A DNA stretch of 64,000 nt from Prevotella sp. (GTDB lineage Bacteria > Bacteroidota > Bacteroidia > Bacteroidales > Bacteroidaceae), in assembly GCA_017477435.1 (NCBI GenBank), contig JAFUVV010000034.1, positions 1 to 64,000 of the forward strand. The letters run 5' to 3'. Both the position numbers and the translations under genes were made by a program. Positions 1 through 7,648 of this stretch are shown here, one piece after another; within the stretch, counting starts at the first letter, position 1, and every line of letters begins with the position of its first letter. The notes under the pieces are model-generated. The model had not been told where the DNA came from. It ran no database searches and saw nothing but the letters and a program-made list of their open reading frames with translations.

Positions 1-1063
1 CACGATAAGCCCAACGCAGGTGTATTTTGCTAAACAACTCTTGCTGGTAGGTTTCCCAATACTCAATGGCAGCTTTCTTTTCAGCATCATTGAACCACTG
101 TCTGTCTGTAGTGCTAATCGCAATGTGTTTACCTGCCAAATAGTCCTTCAGTACTTTATCGCTTACAGTTGAAAAATATCTTCGCTTGGCCAACTCAAAG
201 GCTTTACATGAGAATTCTTCTCCCTTTACTATCTCCTTCTGGATGCGGTCGCCTATCAGTTCCTTCGGAAAGAGTTGGTTTCCTCTATTGGCATGTTCAA
301 ATACTATGCGATTCACCGATGCGTCATGGCGAAAGAAATCTTTCTGAGCCATATCGTTGAAGTTCTCTCCTTGGCACATACGAAACACGTATGCACTCTG
401 GCGGCCTGGCCGCGACAATGGCTGCATTCCAACTACATCTATACGGGATTGCCCGGGATTTGGCATAGGCATCTCGTTACGCAAATAGAATGCACCGTAT
501 GGGTATTTCTCGGTATCTTCTATAACGGAATAGGTATCGGTAGCATCATCGTATTTTGTGGCAGCAAAGAATGCGGCTGTCCAAGGGTCGAGTGTAATAT
601 CCATAAACTCGGTCTTGATGCCATAGTGCTGAGCCATGCCATCGTAACCGATGCGGAAAGGGATGGGTACCCAAGTCTTGTCAGGTGCCTGTGCTTGAAT
701 GCTATTGGCAAAAAGTGCTGTTATAGGGTACTGCCGTATCATCAACTCCATCTCGCAACGCTTGATGCGCTCCACAAAGATGTCCGCAGCGGTCATCCCC
801 TCACGATAGAGCGAAGGGCGACAATCCTCATGATAACTGCTCTCCCCACGATAGTAGGAGTGTTGCGCAGGAGAAAGCGGCATGAGGATATGTGTGCCAT
901 CCTCCATGCGCATCGGTTCAAACATTCCTTTATATGCCCGCGTAGGGAACAGCCCTTTGAAATCGCTGTTCTCATGCATCTCCTCTATCCGTCGCTCCCC
1001 TTCCAGATAATGATTGACAATATCCAGCAGGGTAGGAAGTTTGGCTATCTCGTCCGCAGTCAT
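1..1063 (-). CDS. FRG-domain protein, C-terminus cut by window edge
   Basis: An open frame of 354 codons starts at an ATG (1063) and runs off the left edge, so the C-terminus is missing. Two signatures of the FRG family are visible: HSYYRGE near residue 70 (the Phe/Tyr-Arg-Gly motif) and QHYGIKTEFMD followed by DPWTAAFFAA near residues 146-167. FRG proteins are small cytoplasmic proteins of uncertain activity that often occur in accessory or defence islands. No signal peptide or membrane segment is seen. It lies 50 bp downstream of a dehydrogenase fragment and on the same strand as the methyltransferase/ATPase operon, but no clear ribosome-binding site or promoter was found for it, so membership in that operon is unproven. 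The family assignment is from motifs; function is not assigned. Confidence 0.8.
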   Translation of the reverse strand, partial: MTADEIAKLPTLLDIVNHYLEGERRIEEMHENSDFKGLFPTRAYKGMFEPMRMEDGTHILMPLSPAQHSYYRGESSYHEDCRPSLYREGMTAADIFVERIKRCEMELMIRQYPITALFANSIQAQAPDKTWVPIPFRIGYDGMAQHYGIKTEFMDITLDPWTAAFFAATKYDDATDTYSVIEDTEKYPYGAFYLRNEMPMPNPGQSRIDVVGMQPLSRPGRQSAYVFRMCQGENFNDMAQKDFFRHDASVNRIVFEHANRGNQLFPKELIGDRIQKEIVKGEEFSCKAFELAKRRYFSTVSDKVLKDYLAGKHIAISTTDRQWFNDAEKKAAIEYWETYQQELFSKIHLRWAYR

Positions 1064-1113
1064 CAGCCTATACTATCGAATTTTCCTTGAACTCTTGAAC
1101 TGCGCTTCGCGTA

Positions 1114-1533
1114 TCAAATATGCTCCTCCACTCCCCTGAAATGCACATTCAGCTCGTGCAGGTGCTCCAGCAGGGTGCCGAGGGGTGTACCTTCGGTCAT
1201 CTTGGCGAAGGCGTTGACATCCTTGGGGAAGCACTTGCCACCGTAGCCGAACTTGCCGTCGGGGCCGAGGACGTAGGTGTGGGTGTCGTTGATGTAGCCG
1301 GAGAGGAGGATGCCGTAGCGTTCCATCAGGGGGATGATGTCGTCCACGTACAGCTGGTAGTAGCGGGTGTGGAAGCGGGGGTCTTCCTTGAGGTTCTTCT
1401 CGTACTGGTAGGTGCATTTGATGAACTTGTTCAGGAAGCGTTTCACGGCCTTGCGGTATTCGGGGTCGTTGACTTGCGCGGCCTCTTGTTCACTGTCCCC
1501 TTCGGGACGGGTGTCGCGCCGGACTGTGTCTAT
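1114..1533 (-). pseudogene. nucleotide-sugar dehydrogenase (Ugd-like) fragment
   Basis: About 139 open codons contain the hallmark GPDGKFGYGG-KCFPKD, which matches the active-site cysteine region of UDP-glucose/UDP-ManNAc dehydrogenases. The N-terminal Rossmann domain and its GxGYVG motif are absent, as is a normal C-terminal domain, so this is a remnant. It has no credible start: the frame follows directly in phase after the TAG stop of the upstream 101-residue gene. It differs from the intact Ugd gene in this window, whose equivalent motif is [11 protein letters not shown]. It is probably debris of a capsule gene marking the edge of the accessory island. The part before the cysteine motif matches the family poorly, so the exact family is uncertain. 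Confidence 0.55.
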
Positions 1534-1839
1534 CTAAATATTAAAGATTACTTTTATCAGAACTTTTGATATCTCATTGTACAAGTCTCGGTTCACATCG
1601 GCCTTGTGGCGGTCCAGTTCGTTCTGAACATCCTGTAACTGCCGGACAGCTACCATCTCCTCCTGTGTGAAATATCCTCTGAATGCCTTATTCTTCGCAA
1701 GTGCATTTGCCCAAGAATTAATCTCGAGTTGCCTACCCATGAGAAAGCCCATCTTACTGCCCAAATCCATCTTGGACCACTCAGAATGAAACTGCTCAAT
1801 CTGACGAACTATATTATTGTCCTGTGTCATTATATTCAT
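1534..1839 (-). CDS. small alpha-helical protein of the methyltransferase/ATPase operon
   Basis: A 101-residue soluble protein, predicted mostly helical from its charged, leucine-spaced sequence, with no signal peptide and no motif I recognise. It starts 16 bp after the stop of the receiver-like gene and is the fourth gene of the operon. An alternative start is Met4. Its TAG stop is followed in the same frame by the Ugd-like fragment, so its natural C-terminus could have been altered by the recombination that left that fragment. Base composition is AT-rich like its upstream neighbours. No function is proposed beyond a possible accessory or adaptor role by position. Confidence 0.65.
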   Translation of the reverse strand: MNIMTQDNNIVRQIEQFHSEWSKMDLGSKMGFLMGRQLEINSWANALAKNKAFRGYFTQEEMVAVRQLQDVQNELDRHKADVNRDLYNEISKVLIKVIFNI

Positions 1840-1855
1840 AGGTTTATTATAGAAA

Positions 1856-3265
1856 TCACCTCCTCTTGCGGCTCTTGCACTTCACTCTAACATTAAGAGA
1901 CTTCCTTTTTCGCTCAATTATATCTCTATTATCTTTCAAATTAGAGATAGCATTTTTTAATTGCTCGTTTTCTTCTTGTAACGCTTTTATTTGCACATCT
2001 TTTAGTTTTTCACCCGGCACTTTAACACAAACTGCAGACTCGGGCAAGCTTGGCAGTGCATGCCGCTGGATATAAAGAGAGTATCTTTCAGTTATATGAG
2101 AAATAAACGGTTCCACGACCCGTCCTTGCCTAAGATGCTTATAAGACCTAAAATCAACGATCTCTATATCTTTAAACTTAAAAGAATAGTATGAGTTATC
2201 AACTATAGGCCCAACTATAGCCTCAACATCAAGTTCCTCAAATTTATGATACTTACTAAGAAATTTATCTTTTTGGGCACCTTCTGTTAGCTTTCTGCCA
2301 TAAATCAAATAAATATATGAGGGTGCACCCTCCCTGAATACGCAGTCACAAGTAGGCCTAATGTTAATTGCAATTTCTTTGTTATCAGGATTACTATGCA
2401 TACCTTGGCCGTCGACCTTGTCCGGTTCAAACACATATACATCTCCTACAACAGCCATTGCGTCATTCTCAACCCTCATGTATCTTTGAGCCTGTAAAAC
2501 CTTCAACAATGCTTCTTTGTCAGCATCATCAGTATTACTTTTTATAATAGCGGCATCAAATTCAACAGGAGTCATCCTTGACGCAATATTTTGCATCATC
2601 AAAGAGGAAACTTCATCTGCGGCATTTACGCTATCAGCATTCGCACTATCCCAAATTATGCCTGGCCAATATTGGGAACCTTGAGAAAAGTCATTCAGAA
2701 GGCCTTCCTTCGCTGTATTGAAGGCTAATAACCACTCTTTAAGGACATATACGGCAGATTTACTTCTTACCCATTCTTCAAGTTCTTCAAACAACCTGAA
2801 AGTCCCTGCCTCATTGAACAGTTCTTCTTTTTTCTTTATGAAAACCGGAGAACTGTTCAGCTTTCTTTCGGAAATGCCATTGTCTATCAAACTATCCTTT
2901 ACATCGTCTTTGTTGCTAAAGATAAAAATAGGAACAGACGTTTCTGACAACAGTTTTCTTACAAATGATGTGTTGGCTCTATTATTGTTGATAATTACAT
3001 TATCTGCAACTTTCAACGTTACAACCTGCCCATCTATAATACTCAGTGTCCTGTATAGCTGCCAATCAAGCAGAATAAAACTAACTTCCCTAAGGTTACA
3101 TACTGTTGCATAATCTGGAAGGCTCTTATACTTTACCAGGGGCATTTTCGCTTCTTCCAAGGAAGAAACGATATCAAGTATCTTGTCGTTAACCTCGACA
3201 TCATCAAGCATGTCATCTATAACAACACCAACTCCTGAAAATAATTTCTTAATATCCATCCTCAC
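1856..3265 (-). CDS. receiver-like domain protein with C-terminal coiled coil
   Basis: 469 residues. The N-terminus resembles a phosphoacceptor receiver: VVIDDML with an acidic pair at D17/D18, FILLDWQL with the candidate phosphoacceptor D67, FIFSNKDD with a Ser/Thr position near S117, and a lysine near K144 (VFIKKKEE). Residues about 160-400 form a long uncharacterised region; about 420-469 are Lys/Glu/Leu heptads ending in a basic tail, likely a coiled coil. There is no recognisable DNA-binding output domain, so it is not an ordinary response regulator. The start overlaps the ATPase stop by 17 bp, implying translational coupling and a functional pair. I recall a divergent receiver family with similar sequences (Response_reg_2), but could not check it. 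AT-rich compared with the capsule genes. Confidence 0.7.
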   Translation of the reverse strand: MRMDIKKLFSGVGVVIDDMLDDVEVNDKILDIVSSLEEAKMPLVKYKSLPDYATVCNLREVSFILLDWQLYRTLSIIDGQVVTLKVADNVIINNNRANTSFVRKLLSETSVPIFIFSNKDDVKDSLIDNGISERKLNSSPVFIKKKEELFNEAGTFRLFEELEEWVRSKSAVYVLKEWLLAFNTAKEGLLNDFSQGSQYWPGIIWDSANADSVNAADEVSSLMMQNIASRMTPVEFDAAIIKSNTDDADKEALLKVLQAQRYMRVENDAMAVVGDVYVFEPDKVDGQGMHSNPDNKEIAINIRPTCDCVFREGAPSYIYLIYGRKLTEGAQKDKFLSKYHKFEELDVEAIVGPIVDNSYYSFKFKDIEIVDFRSYKHLRQGRVVEPFISHITERYSLYIQRHALPSLPESAVCVKVPGEKLKDVQIKALQEENEQLKNAISNLKDNRDIIERKRKSLNVRVKCKSRKRR

Positions 3266-5510
3266 TGTCTTTCATAAATGATACCACGAAGTTTGCTCCG
3301 CTCAGTTTCTTTTCTTGATGAATATCTGCAAGATGTATAGAATAATCATTGTTACTCAATATGCTCCTAATAATATACAAACCTAAACCTCTACCTTCTG
3401 AACCTTTACCAGAAAAAAATGGTTCAAATATATAAGCCTTATCATCGTCTCTAACCCCTGGCCCGTTGTCTGAGAAAATCATCTGAGTAGAATTCCCATC
3501 AAGTGTTACGAGAATAGTTTTGTCCTCTCTGTCTATAGTATTAAGCCAGTAAATTGAATTGTCAATCAGATTAATAAGCACCTGTAAAACCTCCGCCATT
3601 GTACACCTTGCAATAAGAGGTGAGCCTATTTCTGATACATTAATTCTTATTGAATTATCTTTTAGACTATTATTATAAATGCTTATCACCTTGTCAAGCA
3701 TATCCTTTACTCGGATATTCTTCCGCGACTGTTTGGACGAAACAAAAAGCTTTTGCATGTCAGACAGTTGGTTTTTCACATAGATAAACATTCCATATAG
3801 CTTTGTGAGTTCGTCAAATGCTGAATGGCAATCAAATTCGGGGGATTGGCTTGCTTTCAATAGTCTTGAGAGTGTGTCTATCCCTCTTCCGTACATCAAC
3901 ATTATATCATGACTGGCTGTCTCTACTGAAAGACCCACAGCTGCTAAGGCCTCTGTCCGTTGAGCTCTTTCTAAAAGGTATTTGCGTTCAACTTTATATG
4001 TCTTTTCGAGTTGACCAAGTAGTTCCTTGGCCTTTCTATTCTCTTTGAAATAATCTTTCAGGTCATTAATCTCTTTCTCCACGCGCCTGGCCTTGACTAC
4101 ATCAATGTCCTTTTGCTTCTTTTCTTTCTCTAAATAGATTTTATAACTCTGCGTGCGAAGATAAGAAAGGAAAGACTGAATAATACAAATAAAGTCACTT
4201 GTGTAATCCTCATCATCAATCAAACCTTCACGATTTGTTTTGTCCTTCAAGTGCGGATTGCCTGTCTTTGTTATCTTGACGCGACCTACAATCTGGTCGT
4301 TACTGAAAAAACTACCTGCGCTAATTGTACCTCGACTGATGTCTATCTGCAGCCAATCATCTGTGGAATCGCCATATGGTAGTACACGAATTCCATCACG
4401 AAGTAGATAAATTCTATGCTCTCTAATTATCTTTTTGGCTTCTTCAGATAAAGCATATTTCGTATCCTTTGCATTGAAATCGAATATATAAAAATCGAAT
4501 TCGAAATCTCCAAAGTCTGAAACGGCACGCACTTTATCCCCTTCACCAAAGTGTTTCTTATAAATGCGTTGGCCACGAAAATCTGCGCCTGTGACACTAA
4601 GAGTCTTAGGACAGTCGTTTTCTTTAAAACATATCTCTTGTAAATCGGAATAATAACGTCCCTCTGTAATCCTAATAACGGTCTTAGTGTCAAACAGATT
4701 TCCGAGAAAGGTTTGTTCCGTTTTGTCATCACCTGTAATATTTTCGTCATCTCGATACAGCCCCACTGTCATATTCTCACCAGCAGAACTCTTATCGCGA
4801 GATGATTCACCAAGTATTATCTCATCAAAAAGACTACCAAATCTTAATATGCTTTCTTTGACATCTTCTACCTTCCTTTGCGACCACTTACCACGTAATT
4901 TACTTATCTCTATTCTTGTTCCATGAGTATTCTTGGTACCCTCAAATAGAATATTGTTCACAACAACATCATTTCCCACAAATACGCTTGGGGAAGTGGA
5001 TATTAATTCAAATTGCAAGGTGTCGAGAAAAAGGCCCTCCTTGCCGTCCTTGCCGTCTACGAAGAAATTGTCATCATAATCACTCAAATCCAAACTAACA
5101 GAATACTCAACATTTTGTTCTTTCTTGTTTTCGGAGCGAGTGATCAATTCCACCTTCCTGCCCAACTTTAGCATCGCATAACGGCCAATACCTTTTTCAC
5201 CTTGTATAATCCTTTGTTTTTTGGCAGTTCTCTCACGCTCTACTTTATTTGGAGTTGCAGGATTCATCCATGATTCAGAAATAACGTCTTTGGTCATTCC
5301 TATTCCATTATCTTCGATTACAATTTTGGATTCTGGAAGGACTTTCCAATTATCTCCAAACCCCACAAACGTTACCTTAACCCAGTCTGCATCAGCATCG
5401 TAGGAGTTCTTCATCAACTCAGTAACAGCAATCTGCTCATTCTTGATGAGCTGGTCACCAAGCATCGTGAGTAGACGAGCGTATGGACGTATCTTTAATT
5501 GTTCTGACAT
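3249..5510 (-). CDS. dual-GHKL ATPase / histidine-kinase-like protein
   Basis: 753 residues with two ATP-binding regions of the GHKL (gyrase, Hsp90, kinase, MutL) superfamily. The N-terminal one is MutL/Hsp90/MORC-like: N-box AVTELMKNSYDADA (28-41), IEDNGIGM (65-72) and GEKGIGR (104-110). A middle region leads to a coiled coil (about 455-520) and an H-box-like ETASHDI with His534. The C-terminal part is a classic kinase ATPase: N-box LINLIDNS (645-652), DNGPG (681-685), FEPFF (695-699), GRGLGL (706-711). No membrane segment, so it is cytoplasmic. It overlaps the methyltransferase stop by 16 bp and the receiver gene by 17 bp. The likely partner is the receiver-like protein. GHKL ATPases next to methyltransferases have been described as restriction-like systems; the two-module arrangement here is unusual. 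Confidence 0.85.
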   Translation of the reverse strand: MSEQLKIRPYARLLTMLGDQLIKNEQIAVTELMKNSYDADADWVKVTFVGFGDNWKVLPESKIVIEDNGIGMTKDVISESWMNPATPNKVERERTAKKQRIIQGEKGIGRYAMLKLGRKVELITRSENKKEQNVEYSVSLDLSDYDDNFFVDGKDGKEGLFLDTLQFELISTSPSVFVGNDVVVNNILFEGTKNTHGTRIEISKLRGKWSQRKVEDVKESILRFGSLFDEIILGESSRDKSSAGENMTVGLYRDDENITGDDKTEQTFLGNLFDTKTVIRITEGRYYSDLQEICFKENDCPKTLSVTGADFRGQRIYKKHFGEGDKVRAVSDFGDFEFDFYIFDFNAKDTKYALSEEAKKIIREHRIYLLRDGIRVLPYGDSTDDWLQIDISRGTISAGSFFSNDQIVGRVKITKTGNPHLKDKTNREGLIDDEDYTSDFICIIQSFLSYLRTQSYKIYLEKEKKQKDIDVVKARRVEKEINDLKDYFKENRKAKELLGQLEKTYKVERKYLLERAQRTEALAAVGLSVETASHDIMLMYGRGIDTLSRLLKASQSPEFDCHSAFDELTKLYGMFIYVKNQLSDMQKLFVSSKQSRKNIRVKDMLDKVISIYNNSLKDNSIRINVSEIGSPLIARCTMAEVLQVLINLIDNSIYWLNTIDREDKTILVTLDGNSTQMIFSDNGPGVRDDDKAYIFEPFFSGKGSEGRGLGLYIIRSILSNNDYSIHLADIHQEKKLSGANFVVSFMKDSEDGY

Positions 5511-6775
5511 AGCGGTTTCTTTGCAAAAATGATAAACTCCTCGGAATAAATTTTCCTGCTGTTCTTATCAGTCGTAAACTTACCAACCGAATCACGGTAA
5601 GGGGTCAGTATCTTATTGGAAATCTTGCGACGCTCAACTTCCACATCTTCGAATCCTTCATCCAATAGAGACTCTATCAAATGGCGGGCATTGTCTATCT
5701 TAACTCCTTTGTACTCTGTATTGCCTATCACAAACAAAGTGGCTCCACCAGGTCTAATCAATTCATATACTTTCTTGACCGCGTCCTGCATATCTATATA
5801 GTATTGTGATACGGAGCGGCACTTTGACTTATCTATCGTATAAAGCTTGAATACAATGTCCTGTCCCGTGTGGTTCAAATGCTTTAAATGCTCTGGCAAA
5901 TGGTTCTCTCCATGCAAACTACCGATTGTTCCATCCCGAAAGGTGCGATAATCATCGGTATAGCCTAACCATAGGGTGGAAAGTTGGTGCAGGTCAGCAT
6001 ACTCGTAGGACGTGACGTATGGGGGACTTGTGACTAACAAATCCACAAATGAATGCTCTACAGCCTTTGACAAGCAGTTAGTAGTTTCAATTTCAGCCAA
6101 ACCACCATCTATCTCGTTTACCTGATTGGCTTTTTGCATCATTTTCACTTGAGTGCTGAAAGCAGATAGCACATCGTGTGGCTTTTTTTTCGGGTCAACC
6201 TGCGGCTTGATGGATTTTGTAAGCCAGCGAGAACAGGGCTTTAGTATGTTAGAGAAGGCACAAAGGAAGAACTCTCGATAGGTTTCATCATCAACCACAG
6301 TCTCTATGGCCTGCTTCAATTTGCTCAAATCTTCTATCTGCTGCTGGGGGAACCAGTATTTTACTCGCTCATTGTTAGCTATCGCATCTCTCGGGTCAAA
6401 GGTCTGCAAAGCAAAGTCTTTGACAATCTCCTCATAGTAGGATGCCAAGCAGTTGTCATCGTAATGACGACTCTTTGTACGGGCTATCAACGTGGCCACA
6501 GGGTTGATATCGCATCCCCAAAAATGACGTTTTGCCTTGACGGTCTCATAAGCCACGGTTCCACAACCACAGAAAATATCTGCCACCGTATCTACATGAA
6601 CGGCTTTTGATTCTGCGTATTGAATTGCCTTGGTTGTAATGAAAGCAGGGAACTTGGCAGGATATGCATGGATACGGTGCATCAGATTCTCTGATACATC
6701 TCTACCATCCCAATCACTGTTGATTGGAAGAGTATCTAAATCCACTGTCGAATAATTATCAGATGTTACTCTCAT
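5495..6775 (-). CDS. DNA methyltransferase (TSPPY, amino-methylating class)
   Basis: 426 residues. The AdoMet-binding motif DIFCGCGT lies at 67-73, followed by CDINP; the catalytic TSPPY is at 249-253. This order, with a variable stretch between, fits alpha-type N4-cytosine or N6-adenine methyltransferases; the N-terminal HAYPAKFPAF is typical of the group. It would methylate a specific DNA site. It is first in a four-gene operon and overlaps the next gene by 16 bp. No restriction endonuclease gene is visible nearby, so the partner ATPase/receiver pair may replace the usual nuclease or may regulate an effector. The start follows a good promoter. Recognition sequence cannot be told from sequence. 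Confidence 0.9.
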   Translation of the reverse strand: MRVTSDNYSTVDLDTLPINSDWDGRDVSENLMHRIHAYPAKFPAFITTKAIQYAESKAVHVDTVADIFCGCGTVAYETVKAKRHFWGCDINPVATLIARTKSRHYDDNCLASYYEEIVKDFALQTFDPRDAIANNERVKYWFPQQQIEDLSKLKQAIETVVDDETYREFFLCAFSNILKPCSRWLTKSIKPQVDPKKKPHDVLSAFSTQVKMMQKANQVNEIDGGLAEIETTNCLSKAVEHSFVDLLVTSPPYVTSYEYADLHQLSTLWLGYTDDYRTFRDGTIGSLHGENHLPEHLKHLNHTGQDIVFKLYTIDKSKCRSVSQYYIDMQDAVKKVYELIRPGGATLFVIGNTEYKGVKIDNARHLIESLLDEGFEDVEVERRKISNKILTPYRDSVGKFTTDKNSRKIYSEEFIIFAKKPLCQNN

Positions 6776-6802
6776 AATATGAATATTAGCCCAAGTTGGT
6801 TA

Positions 6803-6810
6803 CAAAATTA
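6803..6810 (-). promoter_or_regulatory. candidate -7 box (TAATTTTG) for the methyltransferase operon
   Basis: On the minus strand TAATTTTG matches the Bacteroidetes -7 consensus TAnnTTTG and lies 28 bp before the methyltransferase ATG. A TTTG occurs upstream but about 16 bp away, closer than the usual 19-21 bp. The 230 bp further upstream (to 7040) are AT-rich and hold nothing else I can name. Confidence 0.5.
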
Positions 6811-7040
6811 GCAATTATCAAGGTTACAAAGCGCCAATCACCCCAATATTTTTAGTTATTTAACACATAATAGAGGGAGATCTTATTATTGCTAATATTC
6901 ATCGTCATTCTCATGAAGCATAATGCTATTTTGTTAGCGTCAAACTTAAAGTAAACTTCTCCACTCACCTCTTATGCGCATTAACCTCTCTCCAGAATGC
7001 ATGCAGGGGTGAGCTACTGTCGGTATCGCCTTGTAGGATG

Positions 7041-7067
7041 GTGACAGGGGACAGGTTCATGTCACCA
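7041..7067. repeat. REP-like repeat copy 1 (RAYT-associated)
   Basis: A 27-bp sequence beginning GTGACAGGGGACAGG and ending GTCACCA, with GTGAC/GTCAC arms that form an inverted repeat. It is identical to the copy at 7309-7335. It sits 1 bp after the stop of the RAYT remnant. Such palindromes are typically mobilised by RAYT (REP-associated tyrosine) transposases. Confidence 0.75.
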
Positions 7068-7068
7068 C

Positions 7069-7308
7069 TTATACGCGCTGGATAAGCCCTCGACCCAAGC
7101 CTGTCAGTCGTTGAAGTTGCCTCACTGAGGATCCCATATCCAAAAGCGCACGTAATGTCTCTCGTTGTTTTTCCTTATCTAATTCTTGAAAACTGCTGGA
7201 GTTGCTCACCCCGGCTATCTTTATAATCTCTTGTCATACCTGATCATCTGAAAGTCGCAAATATGGCTTCTCATTATCGTTTTCTAAGCACTGGACTTCA
7301 TCATCCGT
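7069..7308 (-). pseudogene. RAYT (REP-associated tyrosine transposase) C-terminal remnant
   Basis: About 79 codons translate to the C-terminal region of a RAYT-type transposase, including KPYLRLSDDQV, then KEKQRETLRALLDMGSSV and RQLQRLTGLGRGLIQ. One in-frame TGA interrupts it after SDDQV, consistent with a CGA-to-TGA change, and the catalytic N-terminal part (HUH motif and Tyr) is missing. It lies precisely between two identical 27-bp REP palindromes, which fits a decayed RAYT-REP unit. It cannot be active. Assignment rests on motif memory; a protein search would settle it. Confidence 0.7.
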
Positions 7309-7335
7309 GTGACAGGGGACAGGTTCATGTCACCA
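7309..7335. repeat. REP-like repeat copy 2 (RAYT-associated)
   Basis: Identical in all 27 positions to the copy at 7041-7067 and in the same orientation. It marks the other end of the RAYT remnant; the missing transposase N-terminus would have lain here, so deletion between REP copies is a possible cause. Confidence 0.75.
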
Positions 7336-7366
7336 TTCCGCTTGCGCATCTTCTCCACGGGTCAAG

Positions 7367-7385
7367 GGGTCAGACCCTCTGACCC
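7367..7385. repeat. GGGTCAGA/TCTGACCC palindrome
   Basis: Perfect 8-bp arms separated by CCC. It follows the second REP copy by about 30 bp and resembles other RAYT-mobilised palindromes. The surrounding 7386-7508 bp contain GGTTCG-type stretches and short A/G-rich direct repeats (AAGGA-like) but no gene that I can support. Confidence 0.5.
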
Positions 7386-7508
7386 GCTGGTTGGTGAGCC
7401 GGTCGAACCGCAACGACATCCAAGGAGGACCCAAGGAACACCAAAGGAGAATCTAAGGAAAATCCCTGCATCTTCTGTGCTTGGATTAATTGGTATTGTT
7501 TATTTCGT

Positions 7509-7646
7509 TTATTCTGCCAGCATCAGCGCACTGATGGGGTAATACACCATTGGCTTGTCGTAGATGGGCAACAGTTGTTTGCTAACACCCTTGGTAATCG
7601 GGTAAAGCCGCGTGCCGGAGCCTCCGGCGAGAACTATTCCTTTCAT
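7509..7646 (-). pseudogene. rfbA: truncated glucose-1-phosphate thymidylyltransferase (rfbA/rmlA) stub
   Basis: The first 45 codons of RmlA are intact: [13 protein letters not shown] is the nucleotide-binding loop, followed by [17 protein letters not shown], then TAA. The normal protein is about 290 residues and makes dTDP-glucose for rhamnose synthesis. The ATG lies 2 bp after the ugd stop, so this was the next gene in the capsule operon before it was cut away. It marks the capsule-side boundary of the accessory island. Confidence 0.85.
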
Positions 7647-7648
7647 GT

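Noticed and set aside
275..1090. A 271-codon plus-strand frame at the left edge
   Set aside because: The minus strand encodes an FRG protein with conserved motifs; the plus-strand translation has none.
5495..6775. The methyltransferase as part of an ordinary type II restriction pair
   Set aside because: No open frame nearby has a nuclease motif; the coupled neighbours are an ATPase and a receiver-like protein.
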